A stretch of DNA of 64,000 bases, taken from assembly GCA_050331575.1 (NCBI GenBank), contig JBHJGS010000027.1, positions 9,152 to 73,151 on the forward strand, given 5' to 3'. The DNA comes from JBHJGS01 sp050331575. GTDB taxonomy: Bacteria > Pseudomonadota > Alphaproteobacteria > Sphingomonadales > Rhodothalassiaceae. Shown here in pieces: positions 1 through 9,241 of the stretch (its first letter is position 1; each line of letters opens with the position of its first letter). The translations under genes and the position numbers were made by a program. The notes under the pieces were generated by a model. It was not told the origin of the DNA and ran no database searches. It worked only from the letters and a program-made list of their open reading frames with translations.

Positions 1-594
1 GTGCCAGAAATGCCCGTCGATTTCGCGATTCTCCACCTCCAGGTCGGAGATGGCGGTGCGAAATTTCGGGTCCCAATTCACCAGCCGCTTGTCGCGATAG
101 ATCAGGCCTTCCTTGTAATACTGCACGAACACCTTGGTGACCGCGCGCGACAGCCCCTCATCCATGGTGAAGCGGGCGCGGCTCCAGTCACAGCTATTGC
201 CCAGGCGGCGGAGCTGGGTCTCGATCATGCCGCCGGACTGCGTCTTCCAATCCCAAACCCGCTGAACGAAGGCCTCGCGGCCCAGCTCGCGGCGATCAAC
301 GCCGTCCTGGTCCAGCTGGCGTTCCACCACCATCTGGGTGGCGATGCCGGCATGGTCGGTGCCGGCCTGCCACAGCACATTCTTGCCGCGCAGCCGCTCA
401 AAGCGGATCAGCACATCCTGGACGGTGTGGTTCAGCGCATGGCCGACATGCAGCGAGCCGGTGACATTGGGCGGCGGCATCAGAATGCAATAGGGCTCGG
501 CATCGGGTCTGTCGGCCTTGAACGCGCCGGTGCTTTCCCAATGGCGGTACCATTTGGCTTCGATGGCGGCGGGCGAATAATGTTTGTCGAGCAT
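1..594 (-). CDS. valS: Valyl-tRNA synthetase, N-terminal part (runs off left edge)
   Basis: Class I aminoacyl-tRNA synthetase that charges tRNA-Val in the cytoplasm. The reverse strand reads an open frame from ATG at 594 to the window edge, about 198 residues. It begins [20 protein letters not shown] and contains [17 protein letters not shown] (the HIGH-type ATP motif), [33 protein letters not shown] and [20 protein letters not shown], all typical of ValS. The KMSKS loop, editing domain and C-terminal coiled coil lie outside the window. It is preceded 78 bases upstream, on the same strand, by a small unknown gene and is probably co-transcribed with it. In many alphaproteobacteria popZ (DUF2497) precedes valS; the gene here is not recognisably PopZ. 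Confidence 0.96.
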   Translation of the reverse strand, partial: MLDKHYSPAAIEAKWYRHWESTGAFKADRPDAEPYCILMPPPNVTGSLHVGHALNHTVQDVLIRFERLRGKNVLWQAGTDHAGIATQMVVERQLDQDGVDRRELGREAFVQRVWDWKTQSGGMIETQLRRLGNSCDWSRARFTMDEGLSRAVTKVFVQYYKEGLIYRDKRLVNWDPKFRTAISDLEVENREIDGHFWH

Positions 595-672
595 CAGCGA
601 GGGGCAATCGGAACGGTTGAGACGAGCCGTTCCGTCTAGCAGGCCTGCCTGACGGGTCAAGGCAGCAGCGGC

Positions 673-1065
673 TTAAGCCTCTAGGCTGAGCGCGCGGCCG
701 ACGGTTTGTTGCAGATCTGCACCGGCGGTGCGGGCACGATCGGCGATCAGCGCCATCGGGCCGGGTGCGCTGATCGCGCGGCCAGCAGCGATATCCTGCA
801 TGGTTTGAACGGATAGCAGCGCCCCGGCAAACGCCTCTCGCGCCCGGTCTTGTGCGGTTTTCGGACCAAGCTGCGGGCCCAGGGCGCGCAGGCCACTGCC
901 CAGGCTCAAGTCCGACATCAGGGCGACGATGACCCGGCGGCGGCGTGTCTCCTGCCAGAATTGGCCGGCATCGGGAAAGCGACCGGCACTGCGCCGCGGC
1001 ACCCAGCGGTCAACCAAGTCACCCGCCAGTCCGCTAAAGGCTGTGTATCCGAGCAATTCGCTCAC
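673..1065 (-). CDS. Small hypothetical protein upstream of valS
   Basis: Unrecognised protein of about 130 residues, beginning (V/M)SELLGYTAFSGLAGDLVDR. I chose the GTG at 1065 because AAGGA lies about nine bases upstream; a TTG at 1101 would add twelve residues of GPGG-type sequence with no ribosome site. There is no signal peptide or clear membrane helix. The C-terminal half is Ala-rich and probably helical (KTAQDRAREAFAGALLSVQT). Same strand as valS with a short gap, so a shared transcript is likely. It occupies the place where popZ often sits but lacks the acidic and proline-rich PopZ pattern, so I do not assign it. Confidence 0.55.
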   Translation of the reverse strand: MSELLGYTAFSGLAGDLVDRWVPRRSAGRFPDAGQFWQETRRRRVIVALMSDLSLGSGLRALGPQLGPKTAQDRAREAFAGALLSVQTMQDIAAGRAISAPGPMALIADRARTAGADLQQTVGRALSLEA

Positions 1066-1134
1066 GCCACCGGGTCCTTCTCCAGCACCGTCGCTTCTCA
1101 AACAGCCATAACACTCTATCTCAAATTGACGGGT

Positions 1135-1153
1135 TTGACACGGAAAATGTCAA
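1135..1153. promoter_or_regulatory. Inverted repeat TTGACA-N7-TGTCAA in a divergent promoter region
   Basis: TTGACA and TGTCAA face each other across seven bases in the 137-bp space between the divergent small gene (start 1065) and the MscS gene (start 1203). It could be an operator, or two opposed -35 elements; no good -10 box is visible at the right distance on either strand. Confidence 0.3.
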
Positions 1154-1202
1154 GCAAGGCTGCGGCTGGAACTTGGGCCGGCGAAGGCCGTTGGCCGCAG
1201 AT

Positions 1203-3014
1203 ATGACGATTTGCCTCACTGTTGCGGCGCGCCGGCGGTTCATCAATCGCTTGGCCTGCGGCCTGATCCTCGCCAGCCTCTGTTTCCTGCCGGTCTGGGC
1301 GCAATCCGCCGAGCAGGGCAAGGCGCCTTATGCCTATAGCGTGGACAGCTTGGCCTTCGGTCTGGGCCAGGCGGATCGGCCGATTGATCTGACGACCCCG
1401 CAGGCGACGATGGAGGCCTTTCTCGCCGCTGCCCGGGCCGGCGATTACGAGCGTGCGGCCTTCGCCCTGAACCTGTCACGCATCCCTGCGCAGGATCGCG
1501 CGGCAGGGGCTGCGGATTTGGCGCGTCAGCTCTACTTCGTGATGGATTCCCAGGTCGGCCTGAACTGGAGCGAGATCCCGGACCGGCCCGCCGGTGCGCT
1601 GGACGAGCCGCGCCAGACCGGCGCGCCGCCGCCGCGCCGGTCGATCCAACTGGCCACGGTGGAGGCGGCTGGGCGCAGCATTCCGATCAATCTGCAGCGC
1701 TTCGCCCCGCCTGATGGAGATCCGGTGTGGCTGGTCTCGCCGCATACGGTGGCCGAGGTGCCGGCGCTTTATGCCGCCCACGGTCCGGGCTTTCTGGAAC
1801 AGTGGATCCCACGCGATCTGAGTGATCTGCGGCTGGCCGGGGAGGCTGTGTGGGTGTGGCTGGCGCTGGCCGCCCTGATCCTGCTCAGCATCGTGATCGG
1901 ATGGCTGCTGGCCAAATTGATCCTGGCGATTATGGCGCGGTCCGATGCCTTGTGGCCGCGCACCATCCGCGACAGCATCGGCACGCCGCTGACCGTCACC
2001 TTGATGCTGGGCGCGTTTGCCGGCTTCATCCCGGCGCTGATCAGCCCGACCGGGCCGGTCAGCAGCCGCATCGGCGGGCTGGCCCTGGCGCTTTTATATC
2101 TGGCGGTGATCTGGCTTTTGGTGCGGCTGATCTGGGGCATCGGCGAGGCGGTCAGCCGGCATTATCACCGCCGCCTGCCCGATCCTGAGCATGTCCAGGC
2201 GCGGCGCAAGCGAACCAAGATCAGCGTCGGCCGGCGCCTGGTCATCGGCGTGGCGATCTTTGCCGGCATCGGCCTGCTGCTGGCGCAGTTCGAGGTGTTC
2301 GACACGCTGGGCCTATCGCTGCTGGCCTCGGCCGGCGCGATCACGGTGATCTTGTCGATCGCGGCCCGGCCTTTCTTGGAGAATATGGTCGCGGGCATGC
2401 AAATCGCGGCCACGGAGCCGGTGCGCATCGGCGATACCCTGTTGTTCGAGGGTTATTGGGGCACGGTGGAATCGATCGCCTTTACCTATGTCACCATCCA
2501 TACCTGGGATCTGCGGCGGATCATCGTGCCGCACACCTATCTGCTGACCCATCCGTTCGAAAACTGGTCCAAGGAATCAGAATCCCGCAAGATGGTGGTG
2601 CATTTGATGGTCGATCATCGCATGGACATCGATGCGCTGCGCCAGAAATATCTACAGATCGTCGGCGAGGATCCGCGCTGGGAAGGCGAGGACAAGCGCC
2701 TGGAGGTGTTCGGCGTCACCGACGCGGCGATGGACATCCGCGTGCTCGCCTGCGGCCGGAGTTCCGGCGATACCTGGCATCTGCACTGCCATATCCGCGA
2801 ACAGCTTATGAAGTTCATCCAGGGCTATGAGGATGGTCGATTTCTGGTGCGCCGTCGTCAGGTCTTGGAGCGCCGCCCTGGCGAGGGCTTATCCGCCCCG
2901 TCGGCCAACGGTCATGACCAGGCGGAGTGGCGCCAGGTCGGCGACGAGCAGCCCCCGCGACACGCCAGGCCGGAGCCGTCCGATGGCGAGGCAGCAGCTG
3001 AGGGCGGCGAATAG
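1203..3014 (+). CDS. MscS-family mechanosensitive ion channel with large periplasmic domain
   Basis: Inner-membrane channel protein of 603 residues, well above the 286 of E. coli MscS. An N-terminal signal-like helix (CGLILASLCFLPVWAQSA) is followed by about 180 mostly polar residues, probably periplasmic. Four or five membrane segments come next, then the MscS core: the pore-lining stretch with LLASAGAITVILSIAARPF and ENMVAGMQIAATEPVRIGD, and the beta domain with GTVESIAFTYVTIHTWD and RRIIVPHTYLLTHPFENWS. The C-terminal tail is hydrophilic and disordered-looking. I chose ATG 1203; a TTG at 1173 is in frame but adds only basic residues. Similar large MscS proteins protect against hypo-osmotic shock, but regulation and conductance cannot be read from sequence. 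Single gene, divergent from the valS side. Confidence 0.88.
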   Translation: MTICLTVAARRRFINRLACGLILASLCFLPVWAQSAEQGKAPYAYSVDSLAFGLGQADRPIDLTTPQATMEAFLAAARAGDYERAAFALNLSRIPAQDRAAGAADLARQLYFVMDSQVGLNWSEIPDRPAGALDEPRQTGAPPPRRSIQLATVEAAGRSIPINLQRFAPPDGDPVWLVSPHTVAEVPALYAAHGPGFLEQWIPRDLSDLRLAGEAVWVWLALAALILLSIVIGWLLAKLILAIMARSDALWPRTIRDSIGTPLTVTLMLGAFAGFIPALISPTGPVSSRIGGLALALLYLAVIWLLVRLIWGIGEAVSRHYHRRLPDPEHVQARRKRTKISVGRRLVIGVAIFAGIGLLLAQFEVFDTLGLSLLASAGAITVILSIAARPFLENMVAGMQIAATEPVRIGDTLLFEGYWGTVESIAFTYVTIHTWDLRRIIVPHTYLLTHPFENWSKESESRKMVVHLMVDHRMDIDALRQKYLQIVGEDPRWEGEDKRLEVFGVTDAAMDIRVLACGRSSGDTWHLHCHIREQLMKFIQGYEDGRFLVRRRQVLERRPGEGLSAPSANGHDQAEWRQVGDEQPPRHARPEPSDGEAAAEGGE

Positions 3015-3080
3015 TCCCCGAGAGCCGGGCCAGCCGCCTCTGTCGCACCCCCCGCCGCGCACAGCGCAGCGGACCCCGCC

Positions 3081-5006
3081 TCAAACGCTGACGGAAACCT
3101 CGATCGCCAAGCGGTCCAGAAGGTCCCGGGCGCGTGCTGCATCCGCCCCGCTATAGGCCCTGACGGTTAGGCGCAAGTCGCCGCCCGGTCCCGCCGCCAG
3201 GTCAAACGTCGCGCGGATGTGCTGGCTTTCGAGCAGTGCCGCCACGACACGCTCGGCCGCCGCCTGGTGCAAGGGCGGTTTCGAGATCTTGCCCACGGCC
3301 GTGAGCGGCAAGTCCTCGCAAATCTCCAAATGCACCGGCAGGGCCGCGCGCTCAGGGATTTCGGCACGGGCATGCGCCATCAGCTCCTCCGCCGTAGCGG
3401 TCCGACCCGGCCGCAGCGTGACATAGGCGCAGGGCAGTTCGCCGGCATCGGGGTCGGGCTGGCCCACCGCGGCGCACAGAGCCACGGCGGGGTGATTGGC
3501 CAGAGTCTCTTCGATCACAGCGGGATCGATATTGTGCCCGCCGCGGACGATGATGTCTTTGGCGCGACCGGACAGCCAGACATAGCCGTCGCCATCGATG
3601 CGCGCCAAGTCGCCGGTGTTCAGCCAGCCGTCGGCCAGCAGCACGCCGCGATTGGCGCTGGCCTGCCGATACCCCAGAAACACGTTCGGACCGCGGATCA
3701 ACAGCGCGCCCATCTCTCCAGGGCCGGCCTGCTCGAAGCGTCCCTCTTCGGTGATGTGGGAGGCGACGGCCAACTCCTGATAAGGATGACGCAAGCCGAC
3801 CGAGCCGATGCGCCGGGCGCCCAGAACCGGATTGGTGGTGCTGGCGCAGGTGCCTTCGGTCAGGCCATAGCCTTCCAGGATCATCAGCCCGGTCTCGTCC
3901 TCAAAGCGCTTGAACAGCTCCTTGGACATGGGCGCTGCCCCGCAAATTGCGAAGCGCAGGCTGGACAGGTCATAGCCTTCGCGCGGCTGTTGCAGCAGCC
4001 GGGCATAGATGGTTGGCACCGCCGAAAAGCTGGTGATCTTGTGCGTGTCTACCAGCGCCCAGAAATTCTCCACCAGGCCCGGCGTGCGATAGCCGGCGGC
4101 CCCGGCCAGCACCACCTCCGCCCCGCGGGAAAAGGGCGCAAGCCCGGTGACCATGGCGCCGTTGACGTGGAACAGCGGCAGGCCGCACAGCACCGTGTCG
4201 GTTTCGCTCAAGCCGGCAAGCCCGGCCAGCGACCAGGCCATATAGCCTTGATTGCGATGGCTGTGCATGGCCAGCTTCGGCGCCCCGGTGGTGCCGCCGG
4301 TGTGGAACATCGCCGCCGGTGTCGTCTCGGTGATGCGTCGGGTGGTGCTGATGCGCCCGCCGGTTTGGCCCTCCAGGGCTGTATCGAAATCCTCGTGGCG
4401 CAGGCCCTTGGGCAGCTTTACGCGCTTGGTCAGGCGCCGGGCCACCCAGCCTTTGGCGCCGCCGACATAATGCGTGGGATCAACCGTGAACACCGCGCGC
4501 AAGCCGCTCAGGCGCGGAACAATCGATTCCAGCTTGGGCCAGATATCACTGCCCGGAGCCGGGCCAAGGCAGACCAGCACGCGCGCCTCAGCGGCACGCA
4601 AAAGGCCTTCCAGCTGCTTGGGTTCCAGCATCGGATTGATCATGCAGGCGACCGCCTCGGCCTCTGCGCCCCACAGGGCGATGTGGGTCTGCGGCAGATT
4701 GGGCAACACGATGGCGATGGTGTCGCGCGGGGTCAGCCCCATGGCGCGCAGCAAATGCGCAAAGCGGGTGATGCGGTCCAACAGCGTGGCATAGTCCAGC
4801 GTCACGCCAGTCTCGGAGGGGTCGGCGGTCAGCAGGAAGCGCAACGCGGTGCGGTTGCGATGCAATTCCGCCGCATCGGCGAGGATATCATAGGTCGAAC
4901 GGATCGGCAGCCGCGCCTCCAAGGGCGTGGCTTCCACCGCCCGAATATCCTCCAAAGAGGCGATCGGGCTGAGCGGCGTCATCACGGGGTCAGTCTTCAC
5001 CAGCAT
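3081..5006 (-). CDS. AMP-forming acyl-CoA synthetase in the TRAP transporter operon
   Basis: ANL-superfamily ligase of about 641 residues that activates a carboxylic acid to its CoA thioester via an acyl-adenylate. The ATP-binding loop reads MFHTGGTTGAPKLAMHSH (about residues 235-250), followed by EGYGLTEGTC, LADGWLNTGDLARIDGDGY, RAKDIIVRGGHNIDP and the C-terminal lysine region LTAVGKISKPPLH. An extension of about 60 residues after that region (LESQHIRATFDLAAGPGGD onward) is longer than in standard FadD. I took ATG 5006; TTG 5045 and ATG 4982 are alternatives and no start has a strong ribosome site. It begins 44 bp after dctM on the same strand, so it probably belongs to the dctPQM transcript and activates whatever the transporter imports. 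Substrate not determinable. Confidence 0.87.
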   Translation of the reverse strand: MLVKTDPVMTPLSPIASLEDIRAVEATPLEARLPIRSTYDILADAAELHRNRTALRFLLTADPSETGVTLDYATLLDRITRFAHLLRAMGLTPRDTIAIVLPNLPQTHIALWGAEAEAVACMINPMLEPKQLEGLLRAAEARVLVCLGPAPGSDIWPKLESIVPRLSGLRAVFTVDPTHYVGGAKGWVARRLTKRVKLPKGLRHEDFDTALEGQTGGRISTTRRITETTPAAMFHTGGTTGAPKLAMHSHRNQGYMAWSLAGLAGLSETDTVLCGLPLFHVNGAMVTGLAPFSRGAEVVLAGAAGYRTPGLVENFWALVDTHKITSFSAVPTIYARLLQQPREGYDLSSLRFAICGAAPMSKELFKRFEDETGLMILEGYGLTEGTCASTTNPVLGARRIGSVGLRHPYQELAVASHITEEGRFEQAGPGEMGALLIRGPNVFLGYRQASANRGVLLADGWLNTGDLARIDGDGYVWLSGRAKDIIVRGGHNIDPAVIEETLANHPAVALCAAVGQPDPDAGELPCAYVTLRPGRTATAEELMAHARAEIPERAALPVHLEICEDLPLTAVGKISKPPLHQAAAERVVAALLESQHIRATFDLAAGPGGDLRLTVRAYSGADAARARDLLDRLAIEVSVSV

Positions 5007-5049
5007 AAGAGTTGGTTCTGTAGCGCGCGCAGCAGCGGAAAACAAAGGC

Positions 5050-6315
5050 CTAAAGCCGACCGGGCAGCCACAAGGCCAAGCCGGGGACCAAGGCCAAGAT
5101 CAGGGCAAAGCCTGAAAGGATGATGAAAAAGGGCAAACTTGCCCAGGCAATCCGGCTCAGGCGTTCGCCGGTCAGCGCCTGCACGATGAACAGGTTGAAG
5201 CCCAAGGGCGGCGTGATCTGGCCCATCTCCACCACAATCACCAGAAAGATGCCGAACCATAGCGGGTCGAAGCCGGCGGCAGCGACCAGCGGACCGGCCA
5301 CCGGCAGTGTCATCACCACCAGTGACAGGCCGTCCAGGATCATGCCCAGCAGGGCGTAAACCAGCATCAACAGAAGGATCAGCGCAATCGGCTGATCGGC
5401 CAGGGGCGCCACCAATGCGGCGACTTGGCCGGGCAGGTCCAGATAAACCGCGGTGCGGGACAAGAACAGCGCGCCCAACAGCACCAGGCCGATCATGGCG
5501 GAGGTGCGCACCGCCGCGGCGAACGCCTCAAGCAGCCCGTCGCGGCCGAGCCGGCCTTGCCAGCGCGCCACCAGCAAGGCGCCGGCCACGCCGATCACGG
5601 CCGATTCCGTGGGCGTGGCCAGCCCGGCATAAAGCGAGCCCAAGACGGTTAGGATCAGCACGATCACCGGGCCCAGGGCCGCAAGCGTGGCTTGCCAACC
5701 CAAGGGCTGCTGCGGATCGGCATGGCCGCGCCCGCCGGCGATGGCGACATAGACCATAAACAGCAGCGCCAGCAGCAGTCCCGGCACGATCCCGGCCAGG
5801 AACAGATCCAGGATCGAGACCTCGGCCAGAACGCCGTAAAGGATCAGAATGATGCTGGGCGGGATCAAAAACCCCAAGGTGCCGGCGCCGCACAGGGAAC
5901 CCATGGCAAGGCTGCGGTCATAGCGCCGGGCGGCCAGTTCCTTCACGGTGATGCGGCCGATCGTGGCGGTGGTGGCCGCAGACGAGCCGCTGGCGGCGGC
6001 CAGCAGGGTGCAGCCCAAGATATTGACCTGGACCAGGCCCCCGGGTAGCCGCGCCATCAGCGGGCCCAAGCTGCGGAACAGGCCTTGCGCCACGCCGCCG
6101 CGCAGAAGGATCTCGCCCATCAAGACGAACAGCGGCAAAGGGGCCAGCTCCGCCGCGGCCAGTCCGCTCCATGCCGAAAAGGCCAGGGCCGCGGTGACAT
6201 TGACGTCCAGAAACAGGCTCAGCGCGATCACGCTGGCGCCGGCCAGCGCCAGGCCGATCCATACGCCGGCGGCGATCAACGCCACCACCAGGACGAACAG
6301 CAGGATCAGTTCCAT
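5050..6315 (-). CDS. dctM: TRAP transporter large permease subunit (DctM family)
   Basis: Integral membrane protein of 421 residues forming the ion-coupled transport channel of a TRAP system. It starts MELILLFVLVVALIAAGVWI and carries the DctM signatures FVLMGEILLRGGVAQGLF, SSAATTATIGRITVKEL, GTLGFLIPPSIILILYG and QITPPLGFNLFIVQ, with about twelve hydrophobic segments. The frame stays open upstream of the true start to 6810, but that part is a shadow of dctQ. The start overlaps the 3' end of dctQ by 10 bp, so translation is coupled. Usual length for the family. Confidence 0.94.
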   Translation of the reverse strand: MELILLFVLVVALIAAGVWIGLALAGASVIALSLFLDVNVTAALAFSAWSGLAAAELAPLPLFVLMGEILLRGGVAQGLFRSLGPLMARLPGGLVQVNILGCTLLAAASGSSAATTATIGRITVKELAARRYDRSLAMGSLCGAGTLGFLIPPSIILILYGVLAEVSILDLFLAGIVPGLLLALLFMVYVAIAGGRGHADPQQPLGWQATLAALGPVIVLILTVLGSLYAGLATPTESAVIGVAGALLVARWQGRLGRDGLLEAFAAAVRTSAMIGLVLLGALFLSRTAVYLDLPGQVAALVAPLADQPIALILLLMLVYALLGMILDGLSLVVMTLPVAGPLVAAAGFDPLWFGIFLVIVVEMGQITPPLGFNLFIVQALTGERLSRIAWASLPFFIILSGFALILALVPGLALWLPGRL

Positions 6316-6749
6316 GATCGCGCCAGCAGTCGCTTCAGCACGGATAGCACCAACATGGCCAGGCCCCAGGCAAACAGGATCTGGGGCAGCCAAAGCGGTG
6401 TCCGGCTGGGAAAATAGGAGCGGGCGCCCTGTTCCAGGCTGGTGATCGCCCAGTCTAGCATTGCCCAGGCCGCCAGCGCGGACACCAAGAGGGCAATGCC
6501 TTCGGCAACCGGGCCGAGGCGCCCGGCGGCCAGTGCGACGCGGACATGCGCCCGCGCGCTCATCGCCGGGCCCAGGCCCCAGACGAAGGCCAAGCCGGTG
6601 AGATAGCCGGCATATTCGGTCGCGAACGCCAGGCTGGCGCCCAGCGGCCGCAAGACCACCTCCGCCAGCCCGAGCAGGACCAACAGCGCCAGGGCGGCGA
6701 TCGCGCCGGCCATGGTGATGCGCTCCAGCCGATCGATCAGCCCGGTCAT
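6306..6749 (-). CDS. dctQ: TRAP transporter small permease subunit (DctQ family)
   Basis: Four-helix inner-membrane subunit of 147 residues that pairs with DctM. Begins MTGLIDRLERITMAGAIAAL; hydrophobic stretches include ALALLVLLGLAEVVLRPLG and EYAGYLTGLAFVWGLGPAMS, the latter matching the DctQ pattern, followed by ARAHVRVALAAGRL. The ATG at 6749 overlaps the dctP stop as ATGA, which fixes the start; the 24 in-frame codons upstream are inside dctP and look spurious. The end overlaps the dctM start by 10 bp. Confidence 0.9.
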   Translation of the reverse strand: MTGLIDRLERITMAGAIAALALLVLLGLAEVVLRPLGASLAFATEYAGYLTGLAFVWGLGPAMSARAHVRVALAAGRLGPVAEGIALLVSALAAWAMLDWAITSLEQGARSYFPSRTPLWLPQILFAWGLAMLVLSVLKRLLARSWN

Positions 6750-7762
6750 CGCCGCGCGTCCAAAAACGCCTGCAAGATGCGCTGCGCCTCCGGCCCGGCC
6801 TCCCGGACATAGGCCTGCCACATCGGTCGGGCCGCGGCTTCCATATTCGCCAGCATGGCCGGGTCCGGCACGATCACCTGCATGCCCTTGGCGCGCAGAT
6901 CCTGCCGTTTGGCGGCATCATCGGCCGCGGCGACCGCCCAGAAGCCGGCCTCCATCTCGTCCGCCACCTGCCGGACGATCTGCTGCAGGTCCGCGTCCAG
7001 CCGCGCCCAGGCCTTGGCCTCCACCGCCATGAGATTGACCAGCCAGGTATGATTGGATCGCACAAGATGGCTCATGAAGTCCCAGTAGCGCTGGGCTGCC
7101 GCGCTGGTCGCCGAGGTCATCGTGGCGTCGACCACGCCGGAGGCCAGCGCCGGCACCACATCCCCCAGCGGCAATTGCACCGGATTGAGCCCGAGCCGGC
7201 GCATCAGCTCGCTGGTCAAGCGGTCATAGGTGCGGATGCGCAGACCCTGCATGGCGGCCAGGCTGTCGGTGGGCCGCTTGAAATAGAGATACTGATTGGG
7301 CCAGGGCACGCGATAGAGCAGCACCGCCCCCTTCTCTTGCAAGGCCGCGGCCATGGCCGGCCGGGCCAGTCGGTCCAATTGGCGCAGTTCCGCCTGGTCG
7401 CGCGCCAGAAACGGCAGGCTGTCCAGCGCCAGGATCGGCGCGGTGCCGATCTGCTGCACGCCGGGCATTTCCGCCAGATGCACCACGCCTTCGCTGAGCG
7501 CGCGCAACGCCTCCGGTCCCTTCAGCCCCAGCACGCCGCCGGCATAGACGCGGATGCGGATGCGTCCGCCGGAGCGTTGCTCCACGGCCCGAGCGAAGCG
7601 GCGGGCATTGTGCGTGTGGAATTCCTGCTCCGACCAGGGCAGGGACATGACCCAATCATGCATCGGCCGCTGCTCGCCGCAACCGCTCAAACACAGCAGC
7701 GTTAGCGCCAGCAGCGCCTTTGCGCCGGCAACCAGGCGGCCTATGCTGCGCACACGCCCCAC
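6746..7762 (-). CDS. dctP: TRAP transporter substrate-binding lipoprotein (DctP family)
   Basis: Periplasmic solute-binding component, 338 residues. The signal peptide ends in LLCLSGCG, a lipobox with Cys at about residue 28, so this is a membrane-anchored DctP; most DctP proteins are soluble. Family features: FARAVEQRSGGRIRIRVYAG, LRALSEGVVHLAEMPGVQQ, a segment ending in the KRPTDS context, GLRIRTYDRL (the arginine that usually salt-bridges a carboxylate), and LGDVVPALASGVVDATMTS. Starts with GTG at 7762; only 20 bp separate it from the divergent gabD ATG, so its promoter must lie inside gabD or the true start is a little downstream (GTG 7753 is possible). First gene of dctP-dctQ-dctM-ligase. 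Confidence 0.9.
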   Translation of the reverse strand: MGRVRSIGRLVAGAKALLALTLLCLSGCGEQRPMHDWVMSLPWSEQEFHTHNARRFARAVEQRSGGRIRIRVYAGGVLGLKGPEALRALSEGVVHLAEMPGVQQIGTAPILALDSLPFLARDQAELRQLDRLARPAMAAALQEKGAVLLYRVPWPNQYLYFKRPTDSLAAMQGLRIRTYDRLTSELMRRLGLNPVQLPLGDVVPALASGVVDATMTSATSAAAQRYWDFMSHLVRSNHTWLVNLMAVEAKAWARLDADLQQIVRQVADEMEAGFWAVAAADDAAKRQDLRAKGMQVIVPDPAMLANMEAAARPMWQAYVREAGPEAQRILQAFLDARR

Positions 7763-7782
7763 CCTGCTGCGGGAGACATGTC

Positions 7783-9228
7783 ATGCCGCTTGATCATTCC
7801 ACCCTCTTGCGCCGCCAAGCCTATATCGACGGGCAATGGTGCGACGCCGAGAGCGGCGCGGTCAATGAGGTGCGCAATCCGGCCAATGGCGATGTCATCG
7901 CCACGGTGCCCGATATGGGCGCGGCGGAAACCAACCGCGCCATCGAGGCCGCCGCCCGGGCGATGCCCGACTGGGTCGCCAAGACCGCGCAAAGCCGCGC
8001 CGATGTGCTGACGCGCTGGGCCGATCTGATGATGCAGCATCACGACGATCTGGCCCGGCTGATGACGCTGGAGCAGGGCAAGCCCGTGACCGAGGCACGC
8101 GGCGAGATCGCCTATGCCGCCAATTTTCTTTACTGGTTCGCGGAGGAGGGCCGGCGCGCCTATGGCCGCACGATCCCGTCGCACCGCACCGACACCCGCA
8201 TCCTCACCCTAAAGCAGCCGGTCGGGGTCACCGCCGCGATCACGCCGTGGAACTTTCCCTCCGCCATGCTGACGCGCAAGGCCGGCCCCGCCCTGGCGGC
8301 GGGATGCCCGGTGGTGGCCAAGCCGGCGGAGGACACGCCGTTGTCCGCCCTGGCGCTGGCCGCCTTGGCGGAGGAGGCGGGGCTGCCCGCTGGCTTGTTC
8401 AACATCGTCACCGGCGATGCCAAGACCATCGGTGAGACGCTGACCAAGAGCGACATCGTGCGCAAGATCACCTTCACCGGCTCCACCGAGGTCGGCCGGC
8501 TGTTGATGCAGCAGAGCGCGTCGACCATCAAGAAGATCAGCCTGGAATTGGGCGGCAACGCGCCGTTTCTGGTGTTCGACGATGCTGATCTGGACGCCGC
8601 GGTGGAGGGCGCGGTGGCCTGCAAGTTCCGCAATGCCGGGCAGACCTGCGTCTGCGCCAACCGTATTCTGGTGCAGGCCGGCGTCTATGACGACTTCCTG
8701 AAGCGCTTCGAGGCGGCGGTAACGCGGCTGTCGGTCGGGCCCGGCGATCAGGGCCACGATATCGGCCCGCTGATCAACGCTGACGCGGTGGAGAAGGTCG
8801 AACGCCATATCGCCGACGCCACATCGAAGGGGGCGGAGCTGGTGGTCGGCGGCCAACCGCATGATCTGGGCGGCACCTTTTTCCAGCCGACGATCATCAG
8901 CGGCCTGACCCAGCAGATGCAGTGCTTTGGGGAGGAGACGTTCGGACCGATGGCGCCGATCGGCCGGTTCGACGGCGAGGACGACGCGCTGGCGCTGGCC
9001 AACGCCACCGAATATGGCCTGGCCAGCTATTTCTACGCCCGCGATGTCGGCCGCATCTTCCGCATCGCCGAGGCGCTGGAGTGCGGCATTGTTGGCGTCA
9101 ATACCGGCATCATCTCCACGGAGGTGGCCCCGTTCGGCGGCGTCAAGCAATCCGGCCTGGGCCGGGAAGGCGGCAGCGACGGTCTGGAGGAGTTTCTCGA
9201 GACCAAATATGTCAGCCTGACACTCTAA
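7783..9228 (+). CDS. gabD: NAD(P)-dependent succinate-semialdehyde dehydrogenase family protein
   Basis: Aldehyde dehydrogenase of 481 residues, the usual GabD length. It oxidises a semialdehyde (succinate or glutarate semialdehyde in characterised relatives) to the dicarboxylate. Visible motifs: ITPWNFPSAMLTRKAGPALA, KITFTGSTEVGRLLMQQ, SLELGGNAPFLVFDDADLD with the general-base glutamate, NAGQTCVCANRILVQ with the catalytic cysteine, and CFGEETFGPMAPI. ATG 7783 is preceded by GGGAG eight bases away; 21 in-frame codons upstream overlap dctP and are rejected. It is divergent from the TRAP operon, suggesting shared use in catabolism of an imported organic acid. Among GabD-like enzymes the exact aldehyde cannot be told from sequence. 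Confidence 0.88.
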   Translation: MPLDHSTLLRRQAYIDGQWCDAESGAVNEVRNPANGDVIATVPDMGAAETNRAIEAAARAMPDWVAKTAQSRADVLTRWADLMMQHHDDLARLMTLEQGKPVTEARGEIAYAANFLYWFAEEGRRAYGRTIPSHRTDTRILTLKQPVGVTAAITPWNFPSAMLTRKAGPALAAGCPVVAKPAEDTPLSALALAALAEEAGLPAGLFNIVTGDAKTIGETLTKSDIVRKITFTGSTEVGRLLMQQSASTIKKISLELGGNAPFLVFDDADLDAAVEGAVACKFRNAGQTCVCANRILVQAGVYDDFLKRFEAAVTRLSVGPGDQGHDIGPLINADAVEKVERHIADATSKGAELVVGGQPHDLGGTFFQPTIISGLTQQMQCFGEETFGPMAPIGRFDGEDDALALANATEYGLASYFYARDVGRIFRIAEALECGIVGVNTGIISTEVAPFGGVKQSGLGREGGSDGLEEFLETKYVSLTL

Positions 9229-9241
9229 CTGAGGCGGATAA

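Noticed and set aside
1..639. Plus-strand 212-codon open frame at the left edge
   Set aside because: It is antisense to valS, whose reverse-strand protein matches the family along its whole length.
3219..5123. 634-codon plus-strand frame
   Set aside because: It lies opposite the acyl-CoA synthetase; composition is Gly/Gln/His-rich shadow sequence with no motif or ribosome site.
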